DNA from: Paraescarpia echinospica
Lineage: Eukaryota; Annelida; Polychaeta; Sabellida; Siboglinidae
DNA length: 64,000 nucleotides
Assembly: GCA_020002185.1 (NCBI GenBank)
Contig: CM034535.1
Location: forward strand, 67,368,318-67,432,317
Direction of reading: 5' to 3'
Shown here: in pieces, positions 23,790-35,879 of the stretch
Layout: every line of letters starts with the position of its first letter
Numbering within the stretch: the stretch's first letter is position 1
Program-made: the position numbers and the translations under genes
Notes under the pieces: generated by a model
Told to the model about the DNA's origin: nothing
Database searches by the model: none
What the model saw: only the letters and a program-made list of their open reading frames with translations

Positions 23790-26656
23790 GCCTTTGGCTT
23801 ATCGAGAGTCCAACAATTTTCCACTTACGTATAACCCGCCTTCGCCAGCTAGCTGTCAATTTTAGTTTTGAACATATTCACACTGTTAGTATTAACACAA
23901 TCTTCAGATAATTTGTTCCAGTCATTTATTGTCCTCTTAAAGAATTAATACTTTCTAGTCTGTAATTATCTGTCTTGATCCTCGATCCCTTTTAAAATAA
24001 TGGTTTAATGTTTGCTTCTTTCCATTATAGTAGAACGATTCCCTCTTCAAGTGACAAGTTAAAGAATATAGCAAGTGGTGTACTGATTTGGTGTAAAATT
24101 TCCATATGCAGTTTTGGTGGTATCCCGTCAACTCCAGGTGATTTGTTTTCTTTCATCATCTTAATTTTCTTTGATATCATTTCAAGAGTAACAAACAACT
24201 GCCCTAATTGATTTGATTCACCCCTCCCCCCTCAAATTTATTAACTGGAAATGGCAATGAACGTATATCTCCTGTGGTAAACACAGAGCTGACATATTCC
24301 TTCAGGGCCTCTGCCATTTGAAACTCATCATACATTACGTTTCCTGCGCTGTTTTCTAGTGATCCCATCTTACCACGAAACTACTCTTTACCTCTTATAT
24401 AAGCATACAAACTCTTGCTATAATTGTTTATATCATTCGCCATTTTTTACTCAAATTTCGTTTGTAACTAGGTTAAGGGTCGCTTTGTAGTTGTTATAGT
24501 CTTCTATATTTCCAGTGTTTCTGTAAACTCTCCACATAATTTGTTTCTAAGCAATCTTTCGTATAGCTTCTTTTGATAGGTGTTTCTTCCTAGATCGTTT
24601 CCCTTGCTTTTTAGAGGAACAAATCGTTCAATAATGCCATCAGTCTCATCTTTCAAAATGTTCCAGCATTATGTTGCTGTCTTGTCCTTCATTAGTCCTA
24701 TCTATGTGTACTAAATATTTTCTCATCTGTTTATATTTTCCTTGGTTAAAGTATCTCCTCCATCGCTTTTTACCAGTATTCCCTGATTGTACTTTGATAC
24801 TAAAATGGATCTGGTTAAGATCAGTAGATCCCAAGTGTCCATGCATTTTAACATTATCAACAAATTCGTCTTGAGAAGAGAACACTAAATCCAACACATT
24901 CGAATCTCTGGTTGGTTCCAAAACATGTTGAGTAAGGAAACAGTCCTGTATTAGAAATAGAAACTGTTGGCCATCACCTCCAGCACTCTCTAGTGATTTC
25001 CACTGTCCATGGTTACAATCACCCATTATAACACATTCCCCTTTACTTATCTCCTTTATAACACTATGCAGTTTTACATCATCCTCTTGTCTTATGTTAA
25101 GACTACGATAAACTATTCCTATTGTTACTGTTGAGTCTCTGGTAACTATGTTGCTCCAAATAGCTTCCTCACAATCTGCTTCCCTTTTCATTTGTACTTC
25201 GTATCCCTGTATGGATTCTTTAATATACATAATGACTCTGCTTCCCCTTCTCTTTTGTCTGTCCCTTTTAAACATGACATAACCCGATAGAGCTAATTCA
25301 GCATCTACCATGTCTTCATGTGCCCATGATTCTGTGATGCCTATTATAATTGGGTCTATACCGCTATCATGATGTCTAAATAGCTTATCTTATTTACTAT
25401 GCTTCTGGCATTTAAGTATACAAATCTAAGTTCATTGTCATGGATATTTGGCGAACAGTTCCTTGTAGATTTGTTTGTGCTATTTATTTGAGGTGGTTCT
25501 ACGTATTCCCCCTGTGCATCTAGTTTAAATACTCAACTGTGCCTGTACCTTCACCTATGCACCTAATGAACTCGCTCCCTAGAACTGCAGCTCCTTTTCC
25601 AGTCAGATGTAGCCCATCACTCATAAACAGATCTTCTCTCCCTACAAAGCTTACGAAGCCGACTCCTTCCTTCATATATAACTTCTGTACCAGTGTGTTG
25701 ATGGCCAGTCTTCTGTAATTCTTGTAGTATTTTCCTCTGCCATCCATTATCGGCAGCGATATGTCCAATGCTTGCCTCTTTTAGTGTGCAGACAAGTCTC
25801 CTATATTGATCAATGATGGCTGTTGTACCTTCCTTGTCAACATTATAGTGCACAAGAATTGCCATTACCCATGACCTGGCCTACTCTTTCTGTGACATCC
25901 TTTATATTTGCCCCTGGTAGACTTACAGTCATATCCTCCCCTAGTTTATTGTTTTGACCAACATCCTGATAATAGAATCCCACATGACCACTCGCAGTTT
26001 CCTCTCTTTCCCTTAACTACTGCATATGCATAACTCTTGCCTTCCTTCTGCTGCAGTTCCTCAACACCGACCTGTTTACCTTTCTTTTGCTGAATACTCT
26101 GTCTTCTTCCATCTGTCTTCTTCTCAGTCTTTTGTTTCACGGTCTTACCAACTGCCTCTGTGGTATCTACCTCTTCACCACCTGTATCGCTGTCGCGTCT
26201 CTCCTTGCTCTCTACAGTCTGACCACCTGTTGATCTACCCCCACTGACCCGTTTTCTTTTCCTCTGACGAACACTTTTCCTCCGTCCCTCTGTCTTATTC
26301 TCATTCCTCTGTTCCTTCACACCTGTCACCTTCCTTCCTCTCAGTCTCCTTTCATCAGTCTCCGTGTCACAAATCTGCTCCTTCTGTGTCGTAGTATTCC
26401 CAACTCTCTCCATGTCATCCCTCTCTTTTCCATCTATTTTCATGTTGAGTCTCACCTCCATATCATTCACTATATCAGTAAACTTACACACCTCCTTTAT
26501 CAGACATTCATCCTCAAACACACCATACACCAAAAAGTGAATCCTTCTTCTTTGGTCTCTGCCCATCATTTTCGAAAGCCAAACAACACAAAATCCACTC
26601 ATCTCTGTCAGTCGTTGCAAACCAAGTTTCGTTCTGCCCTGAGTTGCCGCTTGCAA
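23790..26656 (-). mobile_element. CR1-like LINE with SGNH-esterase ORF1 and AP-endonuclease ORF2, internally deleted
   Basis: Minus strand, 5' to 3'. ORF1 (26656-25946) is a Lys/Arg/Glu-rich basic protein. It runs by frameshift into an SGNH-like esterase domain: 'LPGANIKDVTERV', 'VDKEGTTAIIDQYRR', and the Asp-His block 'FMSDGLHLTGKGAAVLG' (25769-25520). ORF2 begins with an endonuclease/exonuclease/phosphatase domain (25311-24646; 'SRVIMYIKES', 'VIMGDCNHG', 'NVLDLVFSS'). Next comes the linker and the start of the reverse transcriptase ('MMKENKSPGVDGIPPKL'), near 24190-24130. The RT core, including YADD, is missing. Sequence passes from the 'RIKTDNYR' block straight to the C-terminal 'INDWNKLSEDCVN', 'NMFKTKID'. 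CR1 LINEs are known to carry esterase-type ORF1 proteins. Stops and frameshifts show it is dead. Confidence 0.85.
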
Positions 26657-27479
26657 GGTGCCATCATAATTTATTTATATTCAAATAGTTTTTATATAGT
26701 CTGTAAACAGACTTTTCTGTGTACAATTTACACTACACTGTTTAGGTTATAGTTAGTTATATTTGTTAACACACAGTAATACACCGTGTCTTACGATGTA
26801 TTCAAGTTAGACTTAGATTCAAGGTAGTCTTTACAAAGACTGTTTCCTGTGTACTAATATATACTTTATCAGTTTGTTATTTCAAGTTTTAATTACTCAT
26901 CTAACTACAACGACTATCTCAACTAACCCTATTCTGTTGTCGTTCACGTTACGTTAACGTCGCCAGTGACCTAATTTTGTAAACAACGTTCCGATTACTT
27001 TAACGTCCCAAATTATCGCTCGCAAATCGCCTACTTTTAAACTACCCTATATTACTCCCTCCAGCTAATTTGTAACAAAAAAACGTGCTTAATATATATC
27101 TACAACTACGTTATGTATAATATACACTCAATAATAGCATTTATCTTGATCAAATATCCTTTTATTCTCGCAAGTTTGTTGAACCAAATTAAAAAAAATC
27201 ACTACCGGAAGTTCCCGCCAAGACATGAAATATGTGTGTCGTATATCGGGACTGTCAAATACGTTTAGGTGTGTTCAGTTGTAATTACATCTCCTCTCCT
27301 CGTAGGTGCAAATCTGTGGACGTCGTGGGAACGTCGAGCTGCTTCCTACACAGACGACAGCTTACGGAGAAAGATTTGTTCGTACAAACTGGAGTTGACC
27401 ATTACCGTCCATACGTGAAGTGTCCGCAGAACAGTACAGGTTGGAGGACTTATTTGAGAATTTAAGTTTAAAGTGGCAC
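26657..27479. other. LINE 5' flank / intergenic
   Basis: Probably part 5' UTR of the minus-strand LINE. A 77-codon frame at 27232-27465 shows no known domain and has no supporting splice context. Confidence 0.4.
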
Positions 27480-27815
27480 TCAACCGCATCTTTTTACAAA
27501 TTATTTTAACATTTCGGCGACCGAATTATAATTTATTATTAATACATTTATTTTAATTAATTTATTATTATAATTAATATATTAATATTATTATTTTAGT
27601 AGCTTGTATACTTGTGTTGATTGATTGATTGATTTTTAAGAAAACATAGTTTTTATATATTTATTTAGTACTAATGATTGCCTATTTTAGCACCTTAGTA
27701 TTATACAATATGTATGGTTTTATAATTTATTTATAATAACCATTGTAAAATTTCCCAGTACAATTAGTTGGATGGGGCGCTATATAAGAATTATATTTTT
27801 ATTATTAAAAACCTA
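27480..27815 (+). mobile_element. LINE 3' tail
   Basis: AT-rich untranslated sequence ending in 'GGGGCGCTATATAAGAATT' and a TTATTATTA run, the same tail type as at 28985-29050 and 38700-38770. Confidence 0.6.
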
Positions 27816-28139
27816 AATAATATTGATCTTGGATGGGAGACAGTGCTGTTTTCGGTAGATTCATGAACAAAACTATGATCCGCAATGTTGCAGAACATAC
27901 TAGAATGCATTAGTCGTACATTCACTTACACCATGTTTAATTTATGTTCAAAATTGCAGTCTCCCCGAACCAACATACGGAAAATTATATTCACAACTTT
28001 TAGATACTTCAAAATTTAGCAATTTCCGGTAAACGCGTTCCGTCGTTTTAATCACGTTCTACAAAACATGCAGTCATTTTTGGCACTAATTAATAAGACA
28101 ATAAACCCTAGTACTTAATGTTTCTTAATCACAAGATAA

Positions 28140-29055
28140 TGATACAACGGCTTCGGTTGCATTACGGCAATGTTGGCAAGGCGTTTGGCTGGCTGCAATC
28201 CTATCTGTAGGGCCGGACCCAGCGTGTGGTTATTCGTGATGCATCATCGAATACAACATGCGTGACATCGGGTGTCCCGCAGGGTTCGGTGCCTGGACCA
28301 TTAGTATTCTCGATGTACGTACAACCCATTGGCAACATAATCAGGACGCATGGACTTTGTTTTCTTTATTATGCGGATGATCTGCAGTTGTACTGCCACT
28401 TTGACCTCACTGCGACTGCGTTGGCTGCCTCTCTGCGACATATATGGAGGAGTGTCGAGATATTGTCAATCAGTGGATGACATCAAACTACATGTGCATG
28501 AACAACAATAAAACGGAATATATGCCCTAGTTATTGACCGCAGTGTGATACGCGTAGGAGATGTTACGATTACTGCCTCAAGATGTGTTCGTAACCTTGG
28601 CGTCGTCACTTTGCCTAATGACATTAAAACGTATGATTGTCTCTTTACTTTCAAGACACGTTTACAAATTCATTTTGTTTACTCTCTTTCTTGTCCAACG
28701 TGGCATAGTTTAGTCTCTGCATTGATTCGTTTTATATCTCTTATGTATTAATTAACATATTTATATATTTATTTTATACCTACATGTACATTAGTTCAGG
28801 TTAAATGAATTTGCAATGTCTTATTTATATATAGAACTGTAGCTAAGATCATTATTTTTAGTATATTTATTTAATTACTGTATTTATTTGTATTTTACTA
28901 ATATTAACATTATAAGATTTTTTAAAGAAAATGCATGTTTATTTAGCCATCATTATTACCTCTATCTGGGTTCTACATGTTGTAAAGCGCCACGACCATT
29001 TTATAATTGGATCTGGTGCTATATTAAATAACATATATTATTATTATTATTTCAC
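28140..29055 (+). mobile_element. LINE reverse transcriptase relic with YADD motif
   Basis: The 28226-28480 frame encodes 'TSGVPQGSVPGPLVFSMY' and 'LCFLYYADDLQLYCHF', the RT palm motifs B and C (YADD = catalytic Asp pair). It continues with 'VNQWM' and, after a frameshift, 'VGDVTITASRCVRNLGVV'. After about 28640 coding similarity is lost. A tail containing 'GTAAAGCGCCACGACC' and 'TGGTGCTATATTAAATA' ends in (TTA)n at 29055. The fingers domain upstream is mostly missing. This is a 5'-truncated, internally deleted L2/CR1-type copy. Confidence 0.85.
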
Positions 29056-29659
29056 CAACATGGTACACACACACGTCCTACGTCTACTTGGTTGATATTA
29101 TTAATCAACCAGTTTATGTAAACGTTTTTTGTAGAAGTGGGTAGCATCCCGCCTGTTGGGTTCTTTCCCATCTAAAAACCATGAAGCTTAAGGAAAGTGT
29201 CAACTGTCATTTTGTTCACGATAGTTTGGGTTGATTTTAGGGGGAAATTGACAAGTGTGTGAAAATTCCCCAAAATGCAAAACAAAAATTATTGTTCATA
29301 ATAACAATATCACATATGAGTCATTAAAATGGAAAGTGTTTTCCTATATTTCAGTAATATGATAGTAGTACATATATGGCTCAGACTACGGGTCATATAA
29401 AAAGATCAAACGAAGATCAAAGGGTTCGGCATGTTTGGATCAGCCAGTGTGAATGTTTGGATCAGTCAGAGAGCTTCGTTTACTTATAAAAACACATGAC
29501 AGCTTACTTATAAAAAAGTTTTATTAATCGTTTTAGTAACTGGGATTTGACCTTTCCTTTTTTATGATTAGTCGTGGCGCCAGCCTCGTTTTCATTTAAG
29601 TAATGCTGACATCTAGTGAATTGGAGTTAAACAAAGTACACAGTAGCGCCTCTAGCGCG
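29056..29659. other. Intergenic with 'ACTTATAAAAA' boxes
   Basis: No gene. The part 29395-29545 contains 'AAAGATCAAA' and repeated 'CTTATAAAAA', also seen in the outer arms of foldback 1 (around 5075-5135). This suggests a distant relative of that element's terminus. Confidence 0.4.
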
Positions 29660-29812
29660 GTAATCGATAACGATAATCGATAATTATAAATGTAATCGAT
29701 AATCGATCATTAATCGATAATCGATACTCGATATAGATAATCGATATATATAATCGATAATCAATGATCGATAATCGATAATTGATCGATAATCGATAAT
29801 CGATATATAGCG
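29660..29812. repeat. ATCGAT / AATCGAT tandem array
   Basis: About 17 copies of the palindrome ATCGAT, spaced mostly 7-9 bp apart (AATCGATA units). The Ile-Asp-Tyr-Arg frames on the minus strand are artefacts of this array. Confidence 0.92.
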
Positions 29813-31080
29813 TATGGTTATGTGCGTGGTTATGGTTATATGTGAGTTTATGAGGTAGTGAAGTTTGCGCTGAAATAAATACACTGTATTGTGTGTTTGC
29901 GAACATTTTTATTTATTTTACGTTCCTGTGCAATTCCGTCTAGCTATATGAAGTTCTCCGGTTAGTGAAACTAAGCCGCCGGCTGCAGCATGCGCTGTAG
30001 AGACCATAGGTTAACATTATCCGGCTTGCGCCGGCTCTTATCGTCACGCCTCATGGCAAAAGGTCAACGACAGCCGCCTACAGCCGGCGCTAGGCACTGA
30101 CTCTGTAGATATATCGTATGTCGGCATTTTTTGGCTAGCGGTGGCGTTGTTATTAAGCGGAAGTTGTCGGTCGAATAGTCGGATTATAGAAACGATATTA
30201 ATAAACAGCCCACCGGCCCTGGGCGGAGAATTCATAACGAAACAAATAAGGCTTCTGCTGCTGTATTGAAGTTGGTTTTATTGGCCTAGCGCGGACGGGC
30301 TCATAACGAAAGACTGCTGCTGCATTGAAGGTGTCTTTTATGGGTGGAATAGTTGGATTATAGAGACGCTAGGCGGAGAATTCATAACGAAAGCCAGCTA
30401 GACAAGTAGGGCTGTTGCTGCTGTGTTATTAAGGTGTGTACGCAATAGTCGGATTATAGAGAATTAAAGGAGACGGTGAGTTATACTTACTACTACTATA
30501 CTAAGAGTTTATAGTTCGGCCTAGGCGTGCCTGGTAAATAATTTTTTAAGGTTTGTTTATGGTCGGCCTAGGCGTGCCTGGTATAAAATAATCCACCGCG
30601 CAGAATGACGCGCGGGTGAGGGACACTTCCTCAGGGACGAGGCGCCGTTAGAACGAGTCCGGGGCGATGGACAATGCCAAAGCCGTTTCGGGGCCGAGGT
30701 CGCACCGTACCCGTTACAACGGCGGTCGGGCGATATCGGTGTTCACCGGCCGTTGGTAAGATGATCGGACGCGTCACGGATAGAGTGTCTAGTCCGCCCG
30801 TTGGCAATCTGATAGGGCGCGGAGGAGGCGAGGCGACGGGCGGGCTGGCTGGTCGCGCAGGCGGCGTGCTGGCTGCCTGCTGATCGAGCGGCGAGCGGCG
30901 CGCGGCGCGTTATAGTTACAGCGCAGCGGCCGGGTGGCAGCCCAAAGCCGTTTCTTCGCGATGGCACAGTGACGCTAACGCCACTTGAACCGGCATGATG
31001 ACAGCGATGGTCTGCGAAGGCAAATAACACAACGTTACCACACCGACAATAAATGAATACAGAGGCATTCTTGGCCGCCC

Positions 31081-31088
31081 TATTTATA
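31081..31088 (-). promoter_or_regulatory. TATA box, left arm of foldback 2, facing outward
   Basis: TATAAATA on the minus strand, followed by GGGCGGCC, mirrors 34517-34524. Transcription from it would run toward the left terminus. Confidence 0.45.
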
Positions 31089-31639
31089 CTAGCGTAGTGA
31101 ATAGACTCCGTGTGCTCGAACACGTACACCACAAAACAGCCGAGTCTGGCAAGGTTATTGAAAATACAAAAAAGCTTTCGGTCATGTTAGTGCACAAACT
31201 GAACGTCGCTTTTATAGAGCTTTATTTTAAAATATAAGTTTACCATAAGATTCTCTAATCCTTACTTCGTATTATAGACCGTTTATTTTACGCGTTTAGG
31301 ATTTTATTAAGGATTTAGAAACTTATGTAACCAGTTGGTAAAGATGCTTAAGTAACGGTGGTCTACGTGCTAAACGGAAGGCGTCCATAAGCCCAACTAG
31401 CGTCGCGTAAACAATCGCGCGTCATTCCCTTAAACGGCTACAAAGGACGAGCACGCTTACGAAGAGCCGAGTACAGAGAGAGCGCGTCACGATAACTTTT
31501 CTTTTAACTGAATTACGTCACAATAACTTTTCTTTTAACTCGACACTACCTAGGATGTTTACAGATTTTTCCCTTCTATATATTACTAACTAAAATGTTA
31601 TCTACATATTTACTTTCCTTTTAAAAATAGTCACTATAT

Positions 31640-32215
31640 ACACTGTATGTATTTGGACATATAAAAACATAGTCACTATATACACTGTATGTATGTGGAC
31701 ATCTGACAAAATAGTCAATGTATTTGAACACCTAAATACACAGCCACTATATACACTGTGTGTATTTGGACACCTAAAGACATAGTCACTACATACACTG
31801 AATGTATTTGGACACCTAAAACATAGTCATTATATATACTGTATGTATTTGAACACCTAAATACACAGCCACTATACACACTGTGTATATTTGGACACGT
31901 AAAGACATAGTCACTATATACACTGTATGTATTTATTTGGACACCCAAAAACATAGTCACTATATACACTGTATGTATTTGCATACCTAAAACATAGTCA
32001 TTATATATACTGTATGTATTTGAACACCTAAATACACAGCCACTATATATGCTCTATATATTGGGACACCTAAAAACATAGTTACTATATACACTTTATG
32101 TATTTGGATACCTAAAAGCATAGTCACTAAGCACACTGTATATTTGGACACCTAAGACATAGTCATTATATATACGGTATGTATTTGAACACCTAAATAC
32201 ACTGCGATATATACA

Positions 32216-32261
<46 letters not shown>

Positions 32262-32335
32262 ACATCTAAAAACATAGTCACTATATACACTGTATGTATT
32301 TGGACACACACAAAAACATAGTCGCTATATACTTC
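31640..32335. repeat. 42-bp minisatellite, left arm of foldback 2
   Basis: Units of about 42 bp, 'CACTGTATGTATTTGGACAC' followed by 'CTAAAAACATAGTCACTATATA', with length variants. A (TA)n tract lies at 32218-32258. The inverted partner is at 33290-33985. Confidence 0.88.
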
Positions 32336-33106
32336 TCATACAGAGGTGGTAGTGTAGTGTTTAGAGCAGCGGACTCTCATTCAAGAGGTGGGAGTGTAGT
32401 GACTAGGGCAGTGGACTCTCATACAGATGTGGTCGTGTAGTGTTTGAGCAGTGGACTCTGATACCAGAGGCGGGAGTGTAGTGGTTAGAGCAGTGGGCTC
32501 TCTTACCAGAGGTGGTAGTCTAGTTGTTAGGGCTCTCATACCAGAGGTGGTAGTGTAGTGCTTAGGGCAGTGGACTCTCGTACAAGAGGTGGTGGTGTAG
32601 TGGTTAGAGCAGTGGCGTCTTATACCAGAGGTGGTAGTGTAGCGGTTAGTGCTCTCATACTGAGGTGGTCGTGTAGTGTTTGAGCAGTGAACTCTCATAC
32701 CAGAGGCGGGAGTGTAGTGGTCAGAGCAGTGGGCTCTCTTACCAGAGGTGGTAGTGTAGTGGTTAGAACAGTGAATTCTCATACCAGAGGTGGTAGTGTA
32801 GTGCTTAGGGCAGTGGACTCTCGTACAAGAGGTGGTAGTGTAGTGGTTAGAGCAGTGGCCTCTTATACCAGAGGTGATAGTGTAGTGGTTTGTGCTCTCA
32901 TACAGAGGTGGTAGTTTAGCGGTTAGGGCAGAAGACTCTCGTACCAGAGGTGGTAATGTAGTGGTTAGAGCAGTGCACTCTCAAATAGAGGTGGTAGTGT
33001 AGTGGTTAGAGCAGCGGACTCTCATTTGAAGAGGTGGTAGTGTAGTGGCTAGGGCAGTGGACTCTCGTACAGAGGTGGTCGTGTAGTGTTTGAGCAGTGG
33101 ACGCAA
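32336..33106 (+). repeat. Tandem array of tRNA-like 5' halves (box A units), 19 copies
   Basis: Nineteen units of 33-44 bp with consensus 'GGTGGTAGTGTAGTGGTTAG' then 'AGCAGTGGACTCTCATACCAGA'. Each contains TAGTGTAGTGG, which fits the polymerase III box A consensus (TRGYNNARNGG). The D-loop-like 'GGTTAGAGCAGTGGACTCT' resembles the head of the SINE at 21428. No box B is present in any unit. Units 3-8 and 9-14 repeat as a six-unit block offset by 236 bp, a higher-order repeat. It forms the loop between the arms of foldback 2. Confidence 0.8.
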
Positions 33107-33210
33107 GGTATACTGCCCATTAACCTGCAATGTGTACTACCCATTAACCTGCAATGCGTACTGCCCACTAACCTGCAAGGAATACTGCTAACTAACCCGC
33201 AAGGTATACG
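33107..33210. repeat. 25-bp minisatellite
   Basis: Four to five copies of a unit like 'CCTGCAAGGTATACTGCCC' + 'ATTAA', directly after the box A array. Confidence 0.75.
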
Positions 33211-33289
33211 AGGTGACCGTGGGAGAACGGTGCTGGATGGGAGGTTGTTAGACGTGGTTCAGGGGCCCCCACGACGGGGCCCCAAAACG

Positions 33290-33985
33290 CACAGTGTATA
33301 TAGTGACTATGTTTTAATGTTTCCAAATACATACAGTGTATATAGTGACTATTTTTTAGATGTCCACATACATACAGTGTATATAGCGGCTATGTTTTTA
33401 TATACACTGTGTATATAGTGGCTGTGTATTTAGGTGTTCAAATACATACAGTATATATAATGACTATGTTTTAGGTGTCCAAATATACAGTTTAGATAGT
33501 GACTATGCTTTTAGGTATGCAAATACATACAGTGTATATAGTGACTATGTTTTTAGGTGTCCAACTACATATAGTATATATAGTGACTATTTTTTTAGGT
33601 GTCCACATACATACAGTGCATATATTGACTATGTTTTTATGTGTCCAAATACATGCAGTGTATATATTGACTATGTCTTTAGGTGTCCGAATAAACACAG
33701 TGTATATAGTGGCTGTGTATTTAGGTGTCCAAATACATACAGTATGTATAATGACTATGTTTTAGGTGTCCAAATATACAGTGTAGATTGTGACTATGCT
33801 TTTAGGTATGCAAATACATACAGTGTATATAGCGGCTATGTTTTTACATACACAGTGTATATAGTGGCTGTGTATTTAGGTGTTCAAATACATTGACTAT
33901 TTTTTTAGATGTCCACATACATACAGTATATATAGTGACTATGATTTTATATGTCCAAATACATACAGTGTATATAGTGACTATT
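33290..33985. repeat. 42-bp minisatellite, right arm of foldback 2
   Basis: Inverted counterpart of 31640-32335, with units 'GTGACTATGTTTTTAGGTGT' + 'CCAAATACATACAGTGTATATA'. Confidence 0.88.
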
Positions 33986-34427
33986 TTTAAAAGGAAAGTA
34001 AATATATAGATAAAATTTTAGTTAGTAATATATAGAAGGGAAAAATCTGTAAACATCCTAAGTAGTGTCGAGTTAAAAGAAAAGTTATTGTGACGTAACG
34101 TACCTATCGTGCTCGTGACGCGCTCTCTCTGTACTCGGCTCTTCGTAAGCGTGCTCGTCCTTTGTAGCCGTTTAAGGGAATGACGCGCGATTGTTTACGC
34201 GACGCTAGTTGGGCTTATGGACGCCTGCCGTTTAGCACGTAGACCACCGTTACATAAACATCTTTACCAACTGGTTACATAAGTTTCTAAATCCTTAATA
34301 AAACCCTAAACGCGTAAAATAAACGGTCTATAATACGAACTAAGGATTAGAGAATCTTATGGTAAACTTATATTTTAAAATAACGCTCTATAAAAGCGAC
34401 GTTCAGTTTGTGCACTAACATGACCGA

Positions 34428-34994
34428 GTGCTTTTTTGTATTTTCAATAACCTTGCCAGACTCGGCTGTTTTGTGGTGTACGTGTTCGAGCACACGGAGT
34501 CTATTCACTACGCTAGTATAAATAGGGCGGCCAAGAATGCTTCTGTATTCATTTATTGTCGGTGTGGTAACGTTGTGTTATTTGCCTTCGCAGACCATCG
34601 CTGTCATCATGCCGGTTCAAGTGGCGTTAGCGTCACTGTGCCATCGCGAAGAAACGGCTTTGGGCTGCCACCCGGCCGCTGCGCTGTAACTATAACGCGC
34701 CGCGCGCCGCTCGATCAGCAGGCAGCCAGCTCGCCTCCTCCGCGCCCCATCAGATTGCCTACGGGCGGACTAGACACTCTATCCGTGTCGCGTCCGATCA
34801 TCTTACCAACGGCCGGTGAACACCGATATCGCTCGACCGCCGTTGTAACGGGTACGGTGCGACCTCGGCCCCGAAACGGCTTTGGCATTGTCCATCGCCC
34901 CGGACTCGTTCTAACGGCGCCTCGTCCCGGGGGAAGTGTCCCTCACCCGCGCGTCATTCTGCGCGGTGGATTATTTTACACCAGGCACGCCTAG
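34428..34994 (+). other. 188-codon open frame in right arm, doubtful coding
   Basis: The frame runs through the TATA region and the GC-rich segment and shows no known domain. Its first ~80 codons from 'VYVFEHTESIHYASINRA' are also open in the left arm on the opposite strand (31132-30743), but the two then diverge after an indel. High GC makes long chance frames likely. The first ATG downstream of the TATA box near 34610 is in another frame and opens only 26 codons. I do not call it a gene. Confidence 0.3.
34517..34524 (+). promoter_or_regulatory. TATA box, right arm of foldback 2, facing outward
   Basis: TATAAATA followed by GGGCGGCC. A second TATAAAAG lies at 34389. Transcription would run outward through the GC-rich segment toward the right terminus. 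Presence in both arms follows from arm identity, so it is not independent evidence. Confidence 0.45.
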
Positions 34995-35289
34995 GCCGAC
35001 CATAAACAAACCTACGGATTAATTTACCAGGAACGCCTAGGCCGAACTATAAACTTTTAGTATAGTAGTAGTAAGTATAACTCACCGTCTCCTTTAATTC
35101 TCTATAATCCGACTATTGCGTACATACCTTAATAACACAGCAGCAACAGCCCTACTTGTCTAGCTAGCTTTCGTTATGAATTATCCGCCTAGCGTCTCTA
35201 TAATCCAACTATTCCACCCATAAAAACACCTTCAATGCAGCAGCAGTCTTTCGTTATGAGCCCGTCCGCGCTAGGCCAATAAAGTGGGT

Positions 35290-35875
35290 TTGTATAGTTA
35301 ACGAAATTACATAACAGCACTGCTGATGTGCAGTTGAACAAATCCAATATTAGTAATCCTGCAAGTCAGTTGGTTTAGCTATGATACTTTAGGACAAAGT
35401 TGCCTTCACTGCAATTTCTTTACAATCTTCATCTGCAATGTCTTCTCCTATCAGAATCGCTCGTATGTTGCAGCACTTGTGTTCGTCCCCGTCACAGTGG
35501 CATAACTGAGTGCACGCAAGGTTGTTTCGCTTGTACGATCACATTCATGTACATATCAAAATTAGTGGTCATTCAAATTGCAGTGGGTTGGTACATTCTG
35601 GGTGCAGGATACGGCCCTAAGACCAGATGGATGCATGCACATGAGCACATATTTTGTGTTCCTTCAAATCAACTGGAGTAGATGTAAGTTTGTTCGCTCC
35701 TTGGGCGGACTTCAGCTGCTTGAAGTTATGCCATTTCAGATAGTTTGCGTGTACAATTGAGGGTTTCCGTGGGCAGACGAGTGTATAAGTTAAATCTTCA
35801 CAACCTTTATACACTTCGGTAGACGGTTCCTACCCTACACCAAGGCTAAATATCGCACTGATTACTGCAGGGTTA
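35290..35875. other. Intergenic, no gene seen
   Basis: Short frames without motifs. An (AT)n run follows at 35918-35940. Confidence 0.4.
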
Positions 35876-35879
35876 GCAG

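Larger units (their letters stand above)
30277..35283. mobile_element. 5.0-kb foldback element (second long inverted repeat)
   Basis: Left arm 30277-32335 and right arm 33290-35283 are inverted copies, about 95% alike in the outer 700 bp. The shared terminus is TTTATTGGCCTAGCGCGG. Flanking 6-mers GTTGGT (30271-30276) and GTGGGT (35284-35289) could be a target duplication with one mismatch. Each arm, from outside in, has CTGCTGCTG/CATAACGAAA subterminal repeats, a 'GGCCTAGGCGTGCCTGG' repeat, a GC-rich segment, TATA boxes and a 42-bp minisatellite. The loop holds a tandem array of tRNA-like half units. A related half-unit lies just outside the left end (30130-30270). No transposase is visible, so mobilisation would need a partner element. 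Confidence 0.83.

Noticed and set aside
27825..27865. 5S rRNA-like piece (CTTGGATGGGAGAC)
   Set aside because: Only about 15-20 bases resemble the end of a 5S gene; no box A or flanking 5S sequence.
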